Source: Bacteroidota bacterium
GTDB taxonomy: Bacteria; Bacteroidota; Ignavibacteria; Palsa-1295
Length of the DNA stretch: 64,000 nucleotides
Assembly (NCBI GenBank): GCA_030706745.1
Contig: JAUZNX010000008.1
Location: forward strand, 62,001 to 126,000
Direction: 5' to 3'
The notes under the pieces are model-generated. The model saw nothing but the letters and a program-made list of their open reading frames with translations, did no database searches and was not told where the DNA came from. Shown piece after piece: positions 16,688 to 26,534 of the stretch (positions within the stretch are counted from its first letter, which is position 1; each line of letters begins with the position of its first letter). The translations under genes were made by a program, and so were the position numbers.

Positions 16688-18760
16688 ATGACGAATGAAA
16701 ATCAACGACCGGAGGATATCTTGAGAAACGCCTGTCGCCGGGTTCGTCGAGTATTGCTGCTTGCTCTGCTGGCCGTAATCTCCACGGAAGTCCGGGCTCA
16801 GGTTCCACCGATTTATATTGGCGGCGGCTTGACGGGTGCGTTCAATCTGCACGAGTTGAACTTGCCGGTGTATCGCAACGATACGATCTGTGGCATTTTC
16901 CAAAGCGGGACGAGTATCTTACCAAGCGGCTTTCTGACTTACGAGCGACCGCTGGGAGCGCCAAGCATTTCGTTTTGGATCGCGCCACGGCTGCACTTCT
17001 CGAGCCTCGGCGCGCTCATCACCACGCCGGCTACAGATAATGCCAATATGCGGGATGTCTCCAAGGTGGATAGTCCATTGGTCGCGACATCGCGGGTCCA
17101 TCATCTGGATGCGAGTATTCTTGCGCTCGGACTCGATTTCTTCTTCAAATATCCTCTCACTGCGCGGTTGTTCCTGATCGGCGGACCCAGCGCGAGCTAT
17201 CTGCTCCGACGTGACGCAACGCGAACGGAAATCATTACTGATCCGCCGGGCGCAGTATTTTCAAATGGCTCCGGCACGCGCACGCTCGAGAGCGGACAGA
17301 TCGCGAACAGCAACAGCATCATAGCATCGGCAACGCTTGGTGCCTCGATCGATCTGCCGCTATCCCCAAAGGTTGTTCTGGCGCCCGAACTTTCATTTAC
17401 CTATCCCATCACGAGTATCCGTTCCGATTACTCTTGGCGGATTATGTCCGTGACACTCGGAGCCGCAATCAAATTCAATGTCGCGCACGAGCAAGAACTG
17501 GCCGTAATCCATCACGAACCACCACCACCACCTCCTCCTCCGGAAAAACCGAAGAGTGAAATCACGGGGACTATCCATATTGCCGGCGTCGCGCGTGATT
17601 CAGTGGGCAACGAGCACGAATTCGCCGAACCGCAGTTGCGAGTGGAGGAATTTGCGCGCCGCGAAGCATATCCAACCCTGAATTACGTGTTCTTCAGCGA
17701 TGGCAGTGCAATCATCCCCACGCGCTATCACCAACTGAGGGCTTCCGACGCCGCAAGCTTCGATCCCAAGAGTCTTTCCGGAAAGACATCATTGGAAGTA
17801 TATCATGAGGCGCTCAATATCGTTGGGTACCGGATGCGACAAAATCCAACGACAACGATTACCCTGACCGGTACCAATGCAATGGCCGGCACTGAGGCCG
17901 CGATGAGTTCGCTCGCGCGGGATCGGGCGGAAACCGTAAGAAATTATCTTGCGAGCGTTTGGACTATCGATCCAAAGCGAATTCAAATTGCTACGGAAGG
18001 TCTGCCAAAGAATGCGTCTGGCAGTAGCACGAACGATGGTGCCGACGAGAACCGACGAGTCGAAATCACTTCGAACGATCCTGGCTTCCTCGATCCACTT
18101 ACCGTGGAGACGGTAGACCGCACGATGAATCCGCCGAAAATACGGATGCGCGCGACGGAATCCTCCCGCTATCCGCTGGTGCAAAACGACGTACTGCTTA
18201 CACAAGGCAGCCGGGAGTTCGTCCACTTCAATGGCGCGCTTCCCGTGCAGGACTGGACGCCAGTTCAAACCGATCTTCCCCGCACCGATACACCGCTTGT
18301 GGCTACCATGAGGCTCAAAGACGATCAAGGTGCGACCTTTGAGGCCAGCGACACAGCCCACGTCGAGCTTGTCACCATCAAACACAAACGCGAGGAGCGC
18401 GTGCTGGATAAGATCATCGAGCACTACAATCTCATTACATTCGATTTTGACAAGTCGGATTTGGACGACCGGTCTCGCCGGATCATCCGCGAGATCGCTT
18501 CTTCCATCACGCCGAACGATAAGATTGTCATCCTGGGCTATACAGATCTGACAGGGGAGCGCACGCACAACCTTCAACTTTCCGAGATACGAGCGAAGAA
18601 TGTCGAGTCCGCTCTCCGTGATGCTTTGGGCTCGCATACCACCTCGGTGGAGTTCCAAACACGCGGCGAGGGGATGATCAACCTCATCGACAATCATTTG
18701 CCAGAGGGCCGGTTCCTTTCGCGGACTGTCTTCGTCGAACTCCAGAAACCTGTCGAGTGA
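16688..18760 (+). CDS. Outer-membrane protein with two OmpA-type peptidoglycan-binding domains
   Basis: About 690 residues from ATG 16688. A signal peptide (RRVLLLALLAVISTEVRAQ) precedes a barrel-like N-terminal region (about 30-275), then a Pro run (PPPPPPPP) and two separate OmpA-like domains. The first (about 330-455) has YVFFSDGSAIIP and RDRAETVRNYL, with DGADENRRVEI at its end; the second (about 560-680) has LITFDFDKSDLDD, YTDLTGERTHNLQLSEIRA and FLSRTVFVEL. OmpA domains bind diaminopimelate in peptidoglycan, so this protein probably links outer membrane and wall, perhaps at two sites. It follows the SLOG-like gene by 16 bases, so they may be one transcript. Confidence 0.85.
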   Translation: MTNENQRPEDILRNACRRVRRVLLLALLAVISTEVRAQVPPIYIGGGLTGAFNLHELNLPVYRNDTICGIFQSGTSILPSGFLTYERPLGAPSISFWIAPRLHFSSLGALITTPATDNANMRDVSKVDSPLVATSRVHHLDASILALGLDFFFKYPLTARLFLIGGPSASYLLRRDATRTEIITDPPGAVFSNGSGTRTLESGQIANSNSIIASATLGASIDLPLSPKVVLAPELSFTYPITSIRSDYSWRIMSVTLGAAIKFNVAHEQELAVIHHEPPPPPPPPEKPKSEITGTIHIAGVARDSVGNEHEFAEPQLRVEEFARREAYPTLNYVFFSDGSAIIPTRYHQLRASDAASFDPKSLSGKTSLEVYHEALNIVGYRMRQNPTTTITLTGTNAMAGTEAAMSSLARDRAETVRNYLASVWTIDPKRIQIATEGLPKNASGSSTNDGADENRRVEITSNDPGFLDPLTVETVDRTMNPPKIRMRATESSRYPLVQNDVLLTQGSREFVHFNGALPVQDWTPVQTDLPRTDTPLVATMRLKDDQGATFEASDTAHVELVTIKHKREERVLDKIIEHYNLITFDFDKSDLDDRSRRIIREIASSITPNDKIVILGYTDLTGERTHNLQLSEIRAKNVESALRDALGSHTTSVEFQTRGEGMINLIDNHLPEGRFLSRTVFVELQKPVE

Positions 18761-18907
18761 CCTCGTGGGTGCTTAGAGCGTCTGAGATCCATTTGTCGTG
18801 AATGTGTCAATGTTGTGTGGCGCTCGCACGATTTCGTATGGGGTGGAACAATCCAGCGCCGGCGGGTGTCGCTAGTGCGTCGCGCTGTTCTTATTAATTT
18901 CGATCTG

Positions 18908-21900
18908 ATGCTTGTCCGATTGTTGTCTCGCTATTCGCCGATTATCTTGATGGCAGTACTGGTTTCGCGCCAGGCTGATGCCTCCTGGACCAAGCTTCAT
19001 CCCGTTCCGGGAAATGATCCCATTACTGCATCCTGGTTTTTCGATCCGATGAACGGATTTATCGGCTATCAGATCCAATCAGTCACGCCTGTGCTCCGGA
19101 CCTCCGATGGTGGCCAGAACTGGCGTGCTGTCACATTCAAGCCTGCGCTGACTGTTGGCAAGACCCATCGGGTCACCGATATCTGGTTTCGTGATTCATT
19201 GACCGGCTGGATGACGATGGATTGGCAGCATGACCTGACCGATGGGGTGCTCTGGCACTCGACCGATGGCGGTGCGACCTGGGTGCAAATCACCACGGTA
19301 ACGTCCATGCAATCGCCAGGTTGTGTGTGGCAGACGCCTGCAGAGACCATTGTTACTGAATCAAATGGACTGGGTATTTGGAGGTCAACCGATTCTGGAG
19401 CGACGTGGACTACGCAAGGCACGCGGCTGAATGGCCTCGGATTTATCAATAGTCTGGTCGGAGCATGCACCGCGGATCAAAATCATTATTTCCTCTATAC
19501 TGCTGATGGAGGGATCAACTGGACCCAGCCAAGTGTACCGAATAACTTTTTGCATGAAGCTTGGAGTGTCTATCCATGGCGAAAGGGTGGGATGTTCATC
19601 GCAGTGCCAGAGGATAGTATTCCGGGTGGTGGATCCTTCGTTTACAGAACCAAGCCCTTTTATCCCGGCCTGTGGACGAGAGGGGCGACGAAGCTTCCGT
19701 TTCGAACTACCGGCCACATTGCTGGTGTCGATAATCTTATCTATATCCAGAACTCTGGTACGATTCCCGGAGCGGATTCCGGCTTGTATCGTTCGCTGGA
19801 TACCGGCAACACGTGGAAGAGCGTTGGCGGGCCCAATGAGGATTGCGACACACGGTTTTCTGTGACGGGATGCGGAGACGTGGTGTATGCATTCGATAAC
19901 TACGGCAACATCTATAAGACCATCGATGGCGGAGATGGATATCAAATTCCGCAGTGCGTCTTTATTGATAAAGATACGCTTCGGCCGATGGTCTCGGCCA
20001 TTTGTGATTCTACTCGGAACACCTACTGGCTGCATAACACGAATTACGGGGCGATCTTTATTCAGGACCTGCGCATCATCGATACAGTCCGAACGCCATG
20101 GAAGACCTCGGCGGTGTTTTTCGACAGCATTCCAACACCCTACTGGGTAATCAATCCGAAGGATTCGGTTTCGCTGGATCTGGGCTGGCGGCCGATCCGG
20201 ATGATGGATTCGACCGCTTCAGATAGCGCCATTCTCCGTGTGATCTATTTCACAACCTACCTGAACCGGTTCGACACGGTGTTTTTGCCGGTTAAGTTGC
20301 GGGCATTTTCCAATTCGGCACAGTACTCACTCAGCACGAGTGCCGTGCGTGCAGATTCCATCTCGCCTTGCTATGCATATGATACTGTGCTTTCTATTAC
20401 CAATCTTGGCTGTGACACGCTACGTCTGACCAAGGCACAGCTTTCGATTCTGTCTGCCTGGTCGATCACTGACACATCTGGAAAACAGCTCACACTTCCG
20501 GCAATTATTGCCCCAAACACCAGCTTCCGATTCCGACTTGGCGCATTGCCGAATGGTTTGAAGTCTATTTCGGACTCTCTGCAGTTAAAGATGCACTTCC
20601 AGGGACGCGACACGAATGAGAAGATTAGACTCGAACTTTCGGGGCGGTACACGTCGCCGCTCACGTCACTTTTGCCCATGCAATTCGATTCCCTCGCGAC
20701 TTGCGTGAGCATGGATAGCACCGTCTCGATTACCAACTCGGGCTGCGACAAACTCGATATTACACAAGTGGATCTCAATGGTGCGGACTGGTCGTTGCTC
20801 GATACCAACGGTCAATCGATTGCATTTCCCATCTCCGTTCTGCCGGGCACTCATAATGTGTTCAAGATCCGATTTGCACCGAAGGTGATCGGCCAGAAGC
20901 ACGGGACGCTGACGCTCCATATCAAGTATCTCGACTCAGCGAGTACTGTCACGATGCAACTCGATGGCACGGGCGTCGATGCCGGTAGCTTTTCATACGC
21001 GAGAGCGTTCGATTTCGGCGCCGTCTCGGTCTGCTCGTATTACGATACGACGGTTATTTTCCGCAATACATCGTGCAGCGCCATTACACTGCAAAGTCTT
21101 CAGATCGGCAATGGTTTTACGCTTCTTGATGCTGGCATGCTGCCCGCAACGGTTGCAGAGGGGAGCGGGCTCGCACTGCACATCCGATTTAAGCCTTCGG
21201 ACAAAAGCGTCAAAAGCGGCCAGGCCATTATTCGATACTTAATGGATGGTACCTACATCGATGATACCATCGCGCTCGTCGGTACGGGTACCTCCGGTAC
21301 CTCGACTTTGGAATCGAAGTCTCCACTGACGGCGCAGAGCTTCACACCAAGAACCGAGTGCGATCACACAGATTCTGTATCGTTCGTTCTATTCAATAGC
21401 GGCTGTGATACAACCCGCGTCACTGCTCTGAGCTTTGATGGCACGCTTGCACCAACGTTCCGGGCTACTGCAAACAAGCTGTTGCCGGCCACGATCATCG
21501 GTACGGATTCCCTTCGTATCACGCTTGGTATTGCGCAACTTGTCGAAGGGTCATACTCGGGAAATCTGCATATCCAGTTCATTCTTTCCGATCGTTCAGT
21601 GCATGATTCTCTTGTGCCGGTGACTCTCACGGTATCGCGCGGTCCGCGTTCAATGAAAATGGAAACCACAGCGATCGCATTCGGAACGATCAGCGCGTGT
21701 ACGCCACGCGATACGGTCATTGTGTATTCCGATACGGGTTGCGCCGCGATCACGATTTTTGCCCGCGACATTGCTGGTACCGGCTTCACACTCAGCAAGC
21801 AGGGGATCGATCCCATCGTGCTCAAGCCGGGCGAGAGCGACACGCTTCACGTTCATTACGATGGCTCCGTTTCCGGGCCAATTCAGGCTACTGTTACTGT

Positions 21901-22723
21901 CAGTTCGAACTCGGATGTCAATCCTATTCGGACCGTAACGGTCAGCGCCACGTCTTTGCCATCCGAGAGCATCAACTTCGTGCTCAAGGTGTCGAAGACG
22001 CCGGTACTGGCCGGTGAGCAACTAATAGTGGGACTCTATCCGGATCGCAATGTGAGTATTGCGGCGATCACTTCACTTTCGGGTGTGCTCGATTATTATG
22101 ACGATGCCTTCGAAAGTATAGTCGCGCCATCCTCGATGGCGGGCACGACGCTGGCCTGGAACAGTGTGCGCATCGGGCGTCACAACCGGTCGTCGTTTCA
22201 GGTTTCAAATGCGAGAGGTTTTCAATTCGATACGACCATTCCCGTACTTTCAATACCTCTCGTTGCGGTGGTTGCCGATTCCGTTGGTGGCGACATTTTC
22301 GTGGACTCGCTTCGGATGAGTGGCGCCACTCCAAATGCTGCGGATTGTGTCGAATCGAATATGCTCGCTTCAGTGCAAACAGGCCTTACCATCCAGTGTA
22401 ACGACAGCCTGCTGATCGGAACGTTACGGAACGAGCCGCTCCTGCTCATCGCGCCGCCAAAGCCAAATCCGGTTACGGCACAAACGGGCTTTACAGCCGA
22501 CCTGGATCTTCGCGCCGCCTGCGATGGACGCGCCGAAATTTCCGTGAGTGATGCATTGGGTCGATCGGTCTCGAAGCAAAGTATTGCGATAGCCGGCAGG
22601 AATCCGGCTGAGCTAACACTCAATCTCAATGCGTTTCCTGCCGGGACATACTATTACGCAATCACATTTACGTCAGCCAACGGTGCCTTCCGGAAGATGG
22701 GATCGCTGGTACTAATGCGATAG
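18908..22723 (+). CDS. Giant T9SS surface protein: Ycf48/BNR-like propeller plus anchor-D-like repeats
   Basis: About 1271 residues from ATG 18908 (MLVRLLSRYSPIILMAVLVS, a signal-peptide-like start). Residues roughly 25-360 are repeats of the kind TSDGGQNWR, STDGGATWVQ, STDSGATWTT and TADGGINWTQ, as in Ycf48/BNR propellers. Then come several Ig-like units of about 110 residues, each with Cys-Asp-containing starts (SITNLGCDTL, SITNSGCDKL, FRNTSCSAIT, LFNSGCDTTR) resembling choice-of-anchor-D/HYDIN-type domains. A cohesin-like segment (about 1040-1150) and a C-terminal T9SS sorting domain (PKPNPVTAQTGFTADLDL, then AGTYYYAITF) close the protein. It is a paralogue of the next gene. Confidence 0.8.
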   Translation: MLVRLLSRYSPIILMAVLVSRQADASWTKLHPVPGNDPITASWFFDPMNGFIGYQIQSVTPVLRTSDGGQNWRAVTFKPALTVGKTHRVTDIWFRDSLTGWMTMDWQHDLTDGVLWHSTDGGATWVQITTVTSMQSPGCVWQTPAETIVTESNGLGIWRSTDSGATWTTQGTRLNGLGFINSLVGACTADQNHYFLYTADGGINWTQPSVPNNFLHEAWSVYPWRKGGMFIAVPEDSIPGGGSFVYRTKPFYPGLWTRGATKLPFRTTGHIAGVDNLIYIQNSGTIPGADSGLYRSLDTGNTWKSVGGPNEDCDTRFSVTGCGDVVYAFDNYGNIYKTIDGGDGYQIPQCVFIDKDTLRPMVSAICDSTRNTYWLHNTNYGAIFIQDLRIIDTVRTPWKTSAVFFDSIPTPYWVINPKDSVSLDLGWRPIRMMDSTASDSAILRVIYFTTYLNRFDTVFLPVKLRAFSNSAQYSLSTSAVRADSISPCYAYDTVLSITNLGCDTLRLTKAQLSILSAWSITDTSGKQLTLPAIIAPNTSFRFRLGALPNGLKSISDSLQLKMHFQGRDTNEKIRLELSGRYTSPLTSLLPMQFDSLATCVSMDSTVSITNSGCDKLDITQVDLNGADWSLLDTNGQSIAFPISVLPGTHNVFKIRFAPKVIGQKHGTLTLHIKYLDSASTVTMQLDGTGVDAGSFSYARAFDFGAVSVCSYYDTTVIFRNTSCSAITLQSLQIGNGFTLLDAGMLPATVAEGSGLALHIRFKPSDKSVKSGQAIIRYLMDGTYIDDTIALVGTGTSGTSTLESKSPLTAQSFTPRTECDHTDSVSFVLFNSGCDTTRVTALSFDGTLAPTFRATANKLLPATIIGTDSLRITLGIAQLVEGSYSGNLHIQFILSDRSVHDSLVPVTLTVSRGPRSMKMETTAIAFGTISACTPRDTVIVYSDTGCAAITIFARDIAGTGFTLSKQGIDPIVLKPGESDTLHVHYDGSVSGPIQATVTVSSNSDVNPIRTVTVSATSLPSESINFVLKVSKTPVLAGEQLIVGLYPDRNVSIAAITSLSGVLDYYDDAFESIVAPSSMAGTTLAWNSVRIGRHNRSSFQVSNARGFQFDTTIPVLSIPLVAVVADSVGGDIFVDSLRMSGATPNAADCVESNMLASVQTGLTIQCNDSLLIGTLRNEPLLLIAPPKPNPVTAQTGFTADLDLRAACDGRAEISVSDALGRSVSKQSIAIAGRNPAELTLNLNAFPAGTYYYAITFTSANGAFRKMGSLVLMR

Positions 22724-22785
22724 CGCATGATGTAACTTTTTGTCTATCGAAGGGTTATAAAGGCGTCTTTATAACTCTTTCGTAA

Positions 22786-25206
22786 ATGAGGATTCCCTTC
22801 TCGATCGGTCGCAATGCAATCGTATTTTTGGCGATCCTGTTCGCCGCGTTCCATCCCACAGATGCTTACGCGCAGTGGACCCAAATTGCCACGTTTCCCC
22901 GGCCCATCAAATGTGCGTTCTTTTTCGATGAACTCAATGGATTCATCGGCTTCGGTGGAAGCACGAATCCAATCCTTCGGACGACCGATGGCGGAGCAAC
23001 CTGGTCTTCTGTTTCAGTGCCAAGCGGTGGGTTCTCGGCAGTGGATGATATTTGGTTTCGGGACCATCTGGACGGATGGGCTGCACTGGAGATCGAGCAA
23101 AGCGATCAGTATTTGTGGCATACAACCGATGGCGGGTTGACTTGGACGGCACTCAACCAGTCCTTCGCGGTTAAATCAGTGCGCGAAACAAGCCACGCAC
23201 TCTCGATTGCCGATGATGCAGTCGACATCTCCCTCGATGGCGGAGCCCACTTCATCCCGCGGATGCCCACCCATTATTATGGTCTTGGATTTGTGGATGA
23301 TTTGCATGGCGTGGCATCGCCATATCAACTTCCACAACTGGCTTATACATCCGATGGGGGCCAGACCTGGCAGGTATCGGCCACAACATTCAATCCGCCA
23401 TTCGAGGCATGGGGAGTCACCGGGTTTCCTGGCACTCCAGACTTCTTCGCGGTCGGCGAGGACTTAGCGAATAATGGCTCTCGAGTAATCCATTCCAGTG
23501 ACTATGGTGTAAACTGGACGGTACTAAATACACTTCCATTCCGAGCCGTTGGCGATATTCAAACCAGCGGCGGCGCGCTTTTCTTCCAATCACAGACAAC
23601 AGCCATCCAACCGGGTTTGTATCGATCAATCGATCGTGGAGCAAACTGGGCATATATTGGCGGTCCTGCAAATGATTTTGATCACCGCTTTGCCGTTACG
23701 AGTTGCGGGAGTGTGATTTACGCTTTCGATAACAGCGGCGGAGTATACAAGACGACGAACGGCGGCGATGGACTGGTGCTCGGAGCACAATTTGCCACCA
23801 CACTTTCCACGGGCGCAATTACGTTCGCCGCGCGGCGCGACTGCGGGCCGCTTGACTCCATCTCATTCGAAATCTGGAATCCCGGATGCGATACGCTGAC
23901 CGTGGAGAGCGCCTCACTCGAAGGAAATATCAGTCCGGCACTGGTAAGCTGGGCCGACTCAACATTGCCAAGCCGTATTGTTGGGTACAAGCTCGGAGTT
24001 ACCGTTGCGATTGCAGACCTCCTCGCGGGTTCGTACAACGGCTCGTTCCGTATCCGCTACCACTTCGCTGATGGCGTGACACACGATACACTGATTCCAG
24101 TCGCGGCTCTGATCACGAAAGCCGTGCCACAGCTCGCGATCGATTCCAACGCGATGGAGCTTGGCATCGTCCATGCCTGCGCCACGCGCGATACGATTAT
24201 CCATTTCAAGAACACGGGGTGTATTCCTGTGAATATAATGGGATGGAATCTCTCGCAATGGGATAGAAACTTCAATGTGTTTGGGTCAGGAAAGTATCCG
24301 CCGTTTCCGCTTGCTCCGGGCGATTCCGATTCGGTCCATGTCACGTTCAATGGCCTCGTGCCCGGCATTGCGTATGACACAGTGATCTTCTTCGCCGGGG
24401 TGGCTCCGGATTCGACCTGGCGCATTCCCGTGAGTGTCACAGTTCCCGTTGTCGATTCGGTGAGCTTCCGCCTGACCATGCAAAGTGCGATTGCGAGTGG
24501 TGAGCACGTATGCGGCGACATCTTGCCGGACCGTAACTTTCGAGGTAAGGGGTTGACCTCTATCTCCGGCAGACTCATTTTCCCGACCGACAATTTTGAT
24601 CTCGAACAAGCAACAGCGTCGTCAGGTTTGACGATCACGCAGCAGACGCCCTACACATCTGGACGCAATACCATTGTGCCCTTCAATCTGACTGGCTCGG
24701 GCGATCTGTCATTGGATTCAACATTCCCCATCGCACACTTTTGCCTACGCGCGACACTAACCGATACAAACGACTTCCGCGTCACGCTCGATTCAGTCCT
24801 GCTGAATGGCGGCGACCCGACCTATGCACGTTGCACGCTCGCCACAAATGGCTCCGTGACTCAGTCCACACTTGCGCTGGCATGTGCTGATAGTTTGTTG
24901 ATTGGTAAGATGGGAGGGAAGACGCTTTTGCTCGTGGCACCCGCCAGACCAAATCCGGTGACAGGGGAGAATGACTACTCCACCTCGCTGCACCTGCAAA
25001 CGGCGGAAAACGGTACGGCCAAAGTCCAGATATGGGACGCACTCGGTCGGCTCGTCTCACAGGATGAGATTGTCATAGAGAGGGGATCGCACGATTATCA
25101 CTTGAAGCTTGCGAATGCTCCCTCGGGCCGATATTCGTATGTGGTGCGGTTCATCTCGGCACATGGCGAGAGCCGGGCGAGGGGATCGGTGGTGGTGATG
25201 AGGTGA
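22786..25206 (+). CDS. T9SS surface protein, shorter paralogue of the upstream giant protein
   Basis: 806 residues. It has a signal peptide (ending TDAYAQ), then a Ycf48/BNR-like propeller (TTDGGATWSS, TSDGGQTWQV, SIDRGANWAY), two anchor-D-like domains with the same Cys spacing (EIWNPGCDTL, HFKNTGCIPV), a cohesin-like unit (SGEHVCGDILPDRNFRG onwards) and a T9SS type A sorting domain (ARPNPVTGENDYSTSLHL, then SGRYSYVVRF). Domain order and many local motifs match the upstream protein, with fewer anchor-D repeats, so the pair arose by tandem duplication and repeat loss or gain. The function at the surface is unknown. Confidence 0.8.
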   Translation: MRIPFSIGRNAIVFLAILFAAFHPTDAYAQWTQIATFPRPIKCAFFFDELNGFIGFGGSTNPILRTTDGGATWSSVSVPSGGFSAVDDIWFRDHLDGWAALEIEQSDQYLWHTTDGGLTWTALNQSFAVKSVRETSHALSIADDAVDISLDGGAHFIPRMPTHYYGLGFVDDLHGVASPYQLPQLAYTSDGGQTWQVSATTFNPPFEAWGVTGFPGTPDFFAVGEDLANNGSRVIHSSDYGVNWTVLNTLPFRAVGDIQTSGGALFFQSQTTAIQPGLYRSIDRGANWAYIGGPANDFDHRFAVTSCGSVIYAFDNSGGVYKTTNGGDGLVLGAQFATTLSTGAITFAARRDCGPLDSISFEIWNPGCDTLTVESASLEGNISPALVSWADSTLPSRIVGYKLGVTVAIADLLAGSYNGSFRIRYHFADGVTHDTLIPVAALITKAVPQLAIDSNAMELGIVHACATRDTIIHFKNTGCIPVNIMGWNLSQWDRNFNVFGSGKYPPFPLAPGDSDSVHVTFNGLVPGIAYDTVIFFAGVAPDSTWRIPVSVTVPVVDSVSFRLTMQSAIASGEHVCGDILPDRNFRGKGLTSISGRLIFPTDNFDLEQATASSGLTITQQTPYTSGRNTIVPFNLTGSGDLSLDSTFPIAHFCLRATLTDTNDFRVTLDSVLLNGGDPTYARCTLATNGSVTQSTLALACADSLLIGKMGGKTLLLVAPARPNPVTGENDYSTSLHLQTAENGTAKVQIWDALGRLVSQDEIVIERGSHDYHLKLANAPSGRYSYVVRFISAHGESRARGSVVVMR

Positions 25207-25249
25207 GGGCGGGTGTAACAAAATGGGATTCAGAGTGTTCTTAGCCCAG

Positions 25250-26452
25250 ATGAAGATCCGATTCGCCATCGTTTCGATCGGATTGGTGTTCCTTTGTGGG
25301 ACGTTGGTATCCTGTTCCCATGAAGTGATTTCTCCGAATGACGCTATCAAACGGGTCGCGTCAATAACTCCCGATTCGGTTTATGTTCCGGTCCAAACAC
25401 CAACCACTTTCACGGCCGATTTCCCATCGCTGAAATCGTTAGGTCAGTACATTATTGCGTGGGACGCGGACTCTGTGTCGAGTGACATGTGGAATTCGAC
25501 TTCGTTTTCACTCTCATTCAGATCCGCCGGCAGGCACCTCATTCGTGCTATCCTTAAAGACCCGAGCCATGTTTCCCGCGATTCTGCCAGCGCATCCGCG
25601 CTTGTAACCATGATTCCCATCGGGCTCTCGACCACGGCTCCTTCGACCGTCGCCCTAAGTCCAGTTACTTTTACCGCGACTTACAACTTCTTTGGAGGCA
25701 GTACACATCTGATTTGGGACTTTGGCGACGGTACTCCAACAGTGGATACCACCTCCAATACCATCACGCATGGTTTTGCGGCACTCGGCACAATATGGGT
25801 AAAGGCCAGTCTTTTCAAGGACTCGATCTTGCTGGGTTCGGATTCGATTTCCGAGAACGTCACGGCACCTCCAGGCTTAACTCTGTCGGCGTTCTCACAA
25901 TTTCATCGAGCAACAACAATCTTCGTTGGTCGTGGGTCCTGGTCTGCAGCCTGTTACGATGCACCACCGTTCAGTTTTACTCAGGATTCGCTCATTTGGA
26001 ATGAAAATCAGTTCCATCACTCCACTTCTCATTCAACGAGCAGCAACTCATTTGATCCCAATAGTCATTCATCGAATAGTAGTAGCTCGCGTGATAACGA
26101 AGGTATTAGCGGCACAGTTGCGATGGATGCCATGTCGATAGACAGTGCCTACGCATTTTACAATTATGATGAATCGAACATAACTACTAATGCGGATGGT
26201 CAGCGATTTGGAAGTTCGCAGGGAGGTGCCGCGGCCTTGTGGATAAACTCGTTGCGCTTAGAGTTTTTCACTCCTGATTCTGCAAGATTCTCGAGTGTTG
26301 GTCCATCGACCCAGTACCATGTTGCGCCGGGAGCCGGTTGTTGGTGGTCAGACGCAAAAGGTAGTAGTCAATGCCGGAAACAATACGAAGAAACTGATTG
26401 GAATAGCAAATCGCCAGTCCCTGCTGTCATTGTGATGTTCTACCGAAAGTAG
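25250..26452 (+). CDS. PKD-domain lipoprotein
   Basis: About 400 residues from ATG 25250 (MKIRFAIVSIGLVFLCGTLVSC); the lipobox LVSC puts the lipidated Cys at residue 22. The region around 155-200 has HLIWDFGDGTPTVDT, the PKD-domain signature, and an earlier unit at about 45-110 is similar but degenerate. A Ser/His/Asn-rich low-complexity segment lies around residues 258-285, before a C-terminal domain that I cannot classify. It follows the two T9SS genes in the same direction. PKD domains usually mediate binding or spacing in surface proteins. Confidence 0.65.
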   Translation: MKIRFAIVSIGLVFLCGTLVSCSHEVISPNDAIKRVASITPDSVYVPVQTPTTFTADFPSLKSLGQYIIAWDADSVSSDMWNSTSFSLSFRSAGRHLIRAILKDPSHVSRDSASASALVTMIPIGLSTTAPSTVALSPVTFTATYNFFGGSTHLIWDFGDGTPTVDTTSNTITHGFAALGTIWVKASLFKDSILLGSDSISENVTAPPGLTLSAFSQFHRATTIFVGRGSWSAACYDAPPFSFTQDSLIWNENQFHHSTSHSTSSNSFDPNSHSSNSSSSRDNEGISGTVAMDAMSIDSAYAFYNYDESNITTNADGQRFGSSQGGAAALWINSLRLEFFTPDSARFSSVGPSTQYHVAPGAGCWWSDAKGSSQCRKQYEETDWNSKSPVPAVIVMFYRK

Positions 26453-26534
26453 TATTCTTATAAACAGGTCCAATTTCCGTTCCAAGGATAGCTCTCGGGA
26501 CATTCTCCACCCGGCTGGCGTTTAGCGGCCCGTC

